DNA of 64,000 nt from CAIWHR01 sp963813415 (GTDB taxonomy: Bacteria > Pseudomonadota > Gammaproteobacteria > Burkholderiales > Casimicrobiaceae): positions 62,001 through 126,000 of the forward strand of contig CAWEYW010000002.1 of the NCBI GenBank assembly GCA_963813415.1, in the 5' to 3' direction. The notes under the pieces are model-generated. The model worked only from the letters and a program-made list of their open reading frames with translations. It searched no databases and was not told the DNA's origin. Position 1 is the stretch's first letter; the number at the start of each line of letters is the position of its first letter. Of this stretch, positions 63,198 through 64,000 are shown one piece after another. A program made the translations under genes and the position numbers.

Positions 63198-64000
63198 TCG
63201 AGGTCATCTTCGTGCTCGGGATTCCGGTAGCAAGCGCCCTCGTGCTCGCGGCGCTCGGCGCGCGCCGGGAGGCCCCCACCGTCAATGTCGGAGCGAGCCT
63301 GCTCACGCTGCTCGCGGCGTTGGCGCTCACCGTGCGCGTCATCGCCGACGGACCGATGCTGGTGCTCGACCGGCAGTTCTTCGTCGATCCGCTCAACGTG
63401 TTCCTGGTCACGCTGACCGCGTTCGTCGGCTTCACCACGTCGATCTTCTCGCGTCCCTACATGCGCATCGAGGAAGACCATGGTCGCCTGAATCCGGCCA
63501 AGCTGCGGCTGTACCACAGCATGTACCAGCTCTTCCAGTTCACGATGCTGCTCGCCCTGCTCACCAACAACATGGGCATCCTGTGGGTCGCGATGGAAGC
63601 GGCGACCCTCACCACGGTGCTGCTGGTCTCGCTGTATCGCACCCCGGCGAGCCTCGAGGCCGCGTGGAAATACTTCATCCTCTGCGGCGTGGGCATCGCG
63701 CAGGCGCTGTTCGGCACGATCCTGCTCTACTTCGCCGCCGAGCGCGTCCTCGGCGCGGGCGGCGGCGCGCTGCTCTGGACGGAGCTCAACGCGGTCAAGG
63801 GCCAGCTCGAACCGACGGTGCTGTCCATCGCGTTCGTATTCCTGCTGGTTGGCTATGGCACCAAGACGGGCCTCGTGCCGCTGCACAACTGGCTGCCCGA
63901 TGCCCACGCGGAAGGTCCCACGCCGGTATCGGCAGTGCTCTCGGGACTGCTGCTGAACGTGGCCCTGTACGCCGTGGTGCGCTGCAAGGTCCTGGTCGAA
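63194..64000 (+). CDS. hyfF: HyfF-like antiporter subunit (cut by window end)
   Basis: Second NuoL/M/N-type subunit; 269 codons are visible before the right edge. It has LNVFLVTLTAFVGFTTSIFS, GILWVAMEAATLTTVLLVSL and LVPLHNWLPDAHAEGPTPVS, with the conserved Glu and Lys of proton channels. The catalytic and iron-sulfur subunits (HyfG, HyfI types) would be expected further right. Confidence 0.88.
   Translation, partial: MIEVIFVLGIPVASALVLAALGARREAPTVNVGASLLTLLAALALTVRVIADGPMLVLDRQFFVDPLNVFLVTLTAFVGFTTSIFSRPYMRIEEDHGRLNPAKLRLYHSMYQLFQFTMLLALLTNNMGILWVAMEAATLTTVLLVSLYRTPASLEAAWKYFILCGVGIAQALFGTILLYFAAERVLGAGGGALLWTELNAVKGQLEPTVLSIAFVFLLVGYGTKTGLVPLHNWLPDAHAEGPTPVSAVLSGLLLNVALYAVVRCKVLVE

Overview
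The window is about 64 kb of high-GC DNA from what looks like a betaproteobacterium, probably of Burkholderiales type. The evidence is the tRNA-Tyr/tRNA-Gly/tRNA-Thr/tuf/tRNA-Trp/secE block, the complete tripartite tricarboxylate transporter (TTT), the taurine/sulfoacetate gene set and the metG-mrp-dcd-decarboxylase neighbourhood. This taxonomy is inferred from gene content; no rRNA gene is present. I see no phage, insertion sequence or CRISPR array.

Layout. (1) 1-2378, minus strand: translation operon from a clear sigma70-type promoter through three tRNAs, EF-Tu, tRNA-Trp and the start of secE, with long hairpins built onto gene 3' ends. (2) 2598-15650: GMC alcohol dehydrogenase, iron-type hydroxyacid-oxoacid transhydrogenase, FadL outer-membrane channel, hybrid histidine kinase, a 1956-residue three-module enzyme (GMC oxidoreductase, alpha/beta-hydrolase, PhoD-like metallophosphatase) and a NarL/LuxR response regulator. 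Matching palindromes lie before fadL and beside the regulator. (3) 15560-19348: a decayed tandem duplication containing two copies of a small exported protein, one intact and one degraded small membrane protein, a truncated regulator copy and a FrdA C-terminal remnant. (4) 19374-27088: fumarate reductase/succinate dehydrogenase-like operon mixed with a two-subunit class I fumarase (minus), then phosphotransacetylase (plus) and citrate synthase (minus). (5) 27207-38071: a solute-binding protein (minus) and a tight plus-strand operon of BKACE, B12-dependent glutamate mutase S/L/E, an enolase-superfamily enzyme, a quinone-oxidoreductase-like protein and a complete TTT transporter. (6) 38120-51466: organosulfonate island. 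Sulfoacetate-CoA ligase, sulfoacetaldehyde dehydrogenase, Xsc and alanine dehydrogenase form a minus operon; taurine:pyruvate aminotransferase, TauABC, phosphotransacetylase and a SulP transporter run on the plus strand. (7) 51654-59502: Orn/Lys/Arg decarboxylase, dCTP deaminase, acyltransferase, Mrp and MetG. (8) 59585-64000: membrane arm of a hydrogenase-4/complex-I-like enzyme (hyfB, C, E, partial F), cut by the window end.

How the parts work together. The sulfonate island is close to complete: taurine enters by TauABC, is transaminated to sulfoacetaldehyde with alanine recycled by Ald, and Xsc makes sulfite plus acetyl phosphate, which Pta converts to acetyl-CoA. SauT/SauS would bring sulfoacetate into the same intermediate. 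The B12 mutase operon is probably a separate carboxylate pathway, and a class I fumarase lies nearby. Regions 2-3 are the most unusual. A sensor kinase is translationally coupled to the three-module enzyme, next to a hydrophobic-substrate channel, a cognate-looking regulator and the duplicated small exported proteins. This may be an undescribed system for sensing and breaking down a lipid-like or ester substrate.
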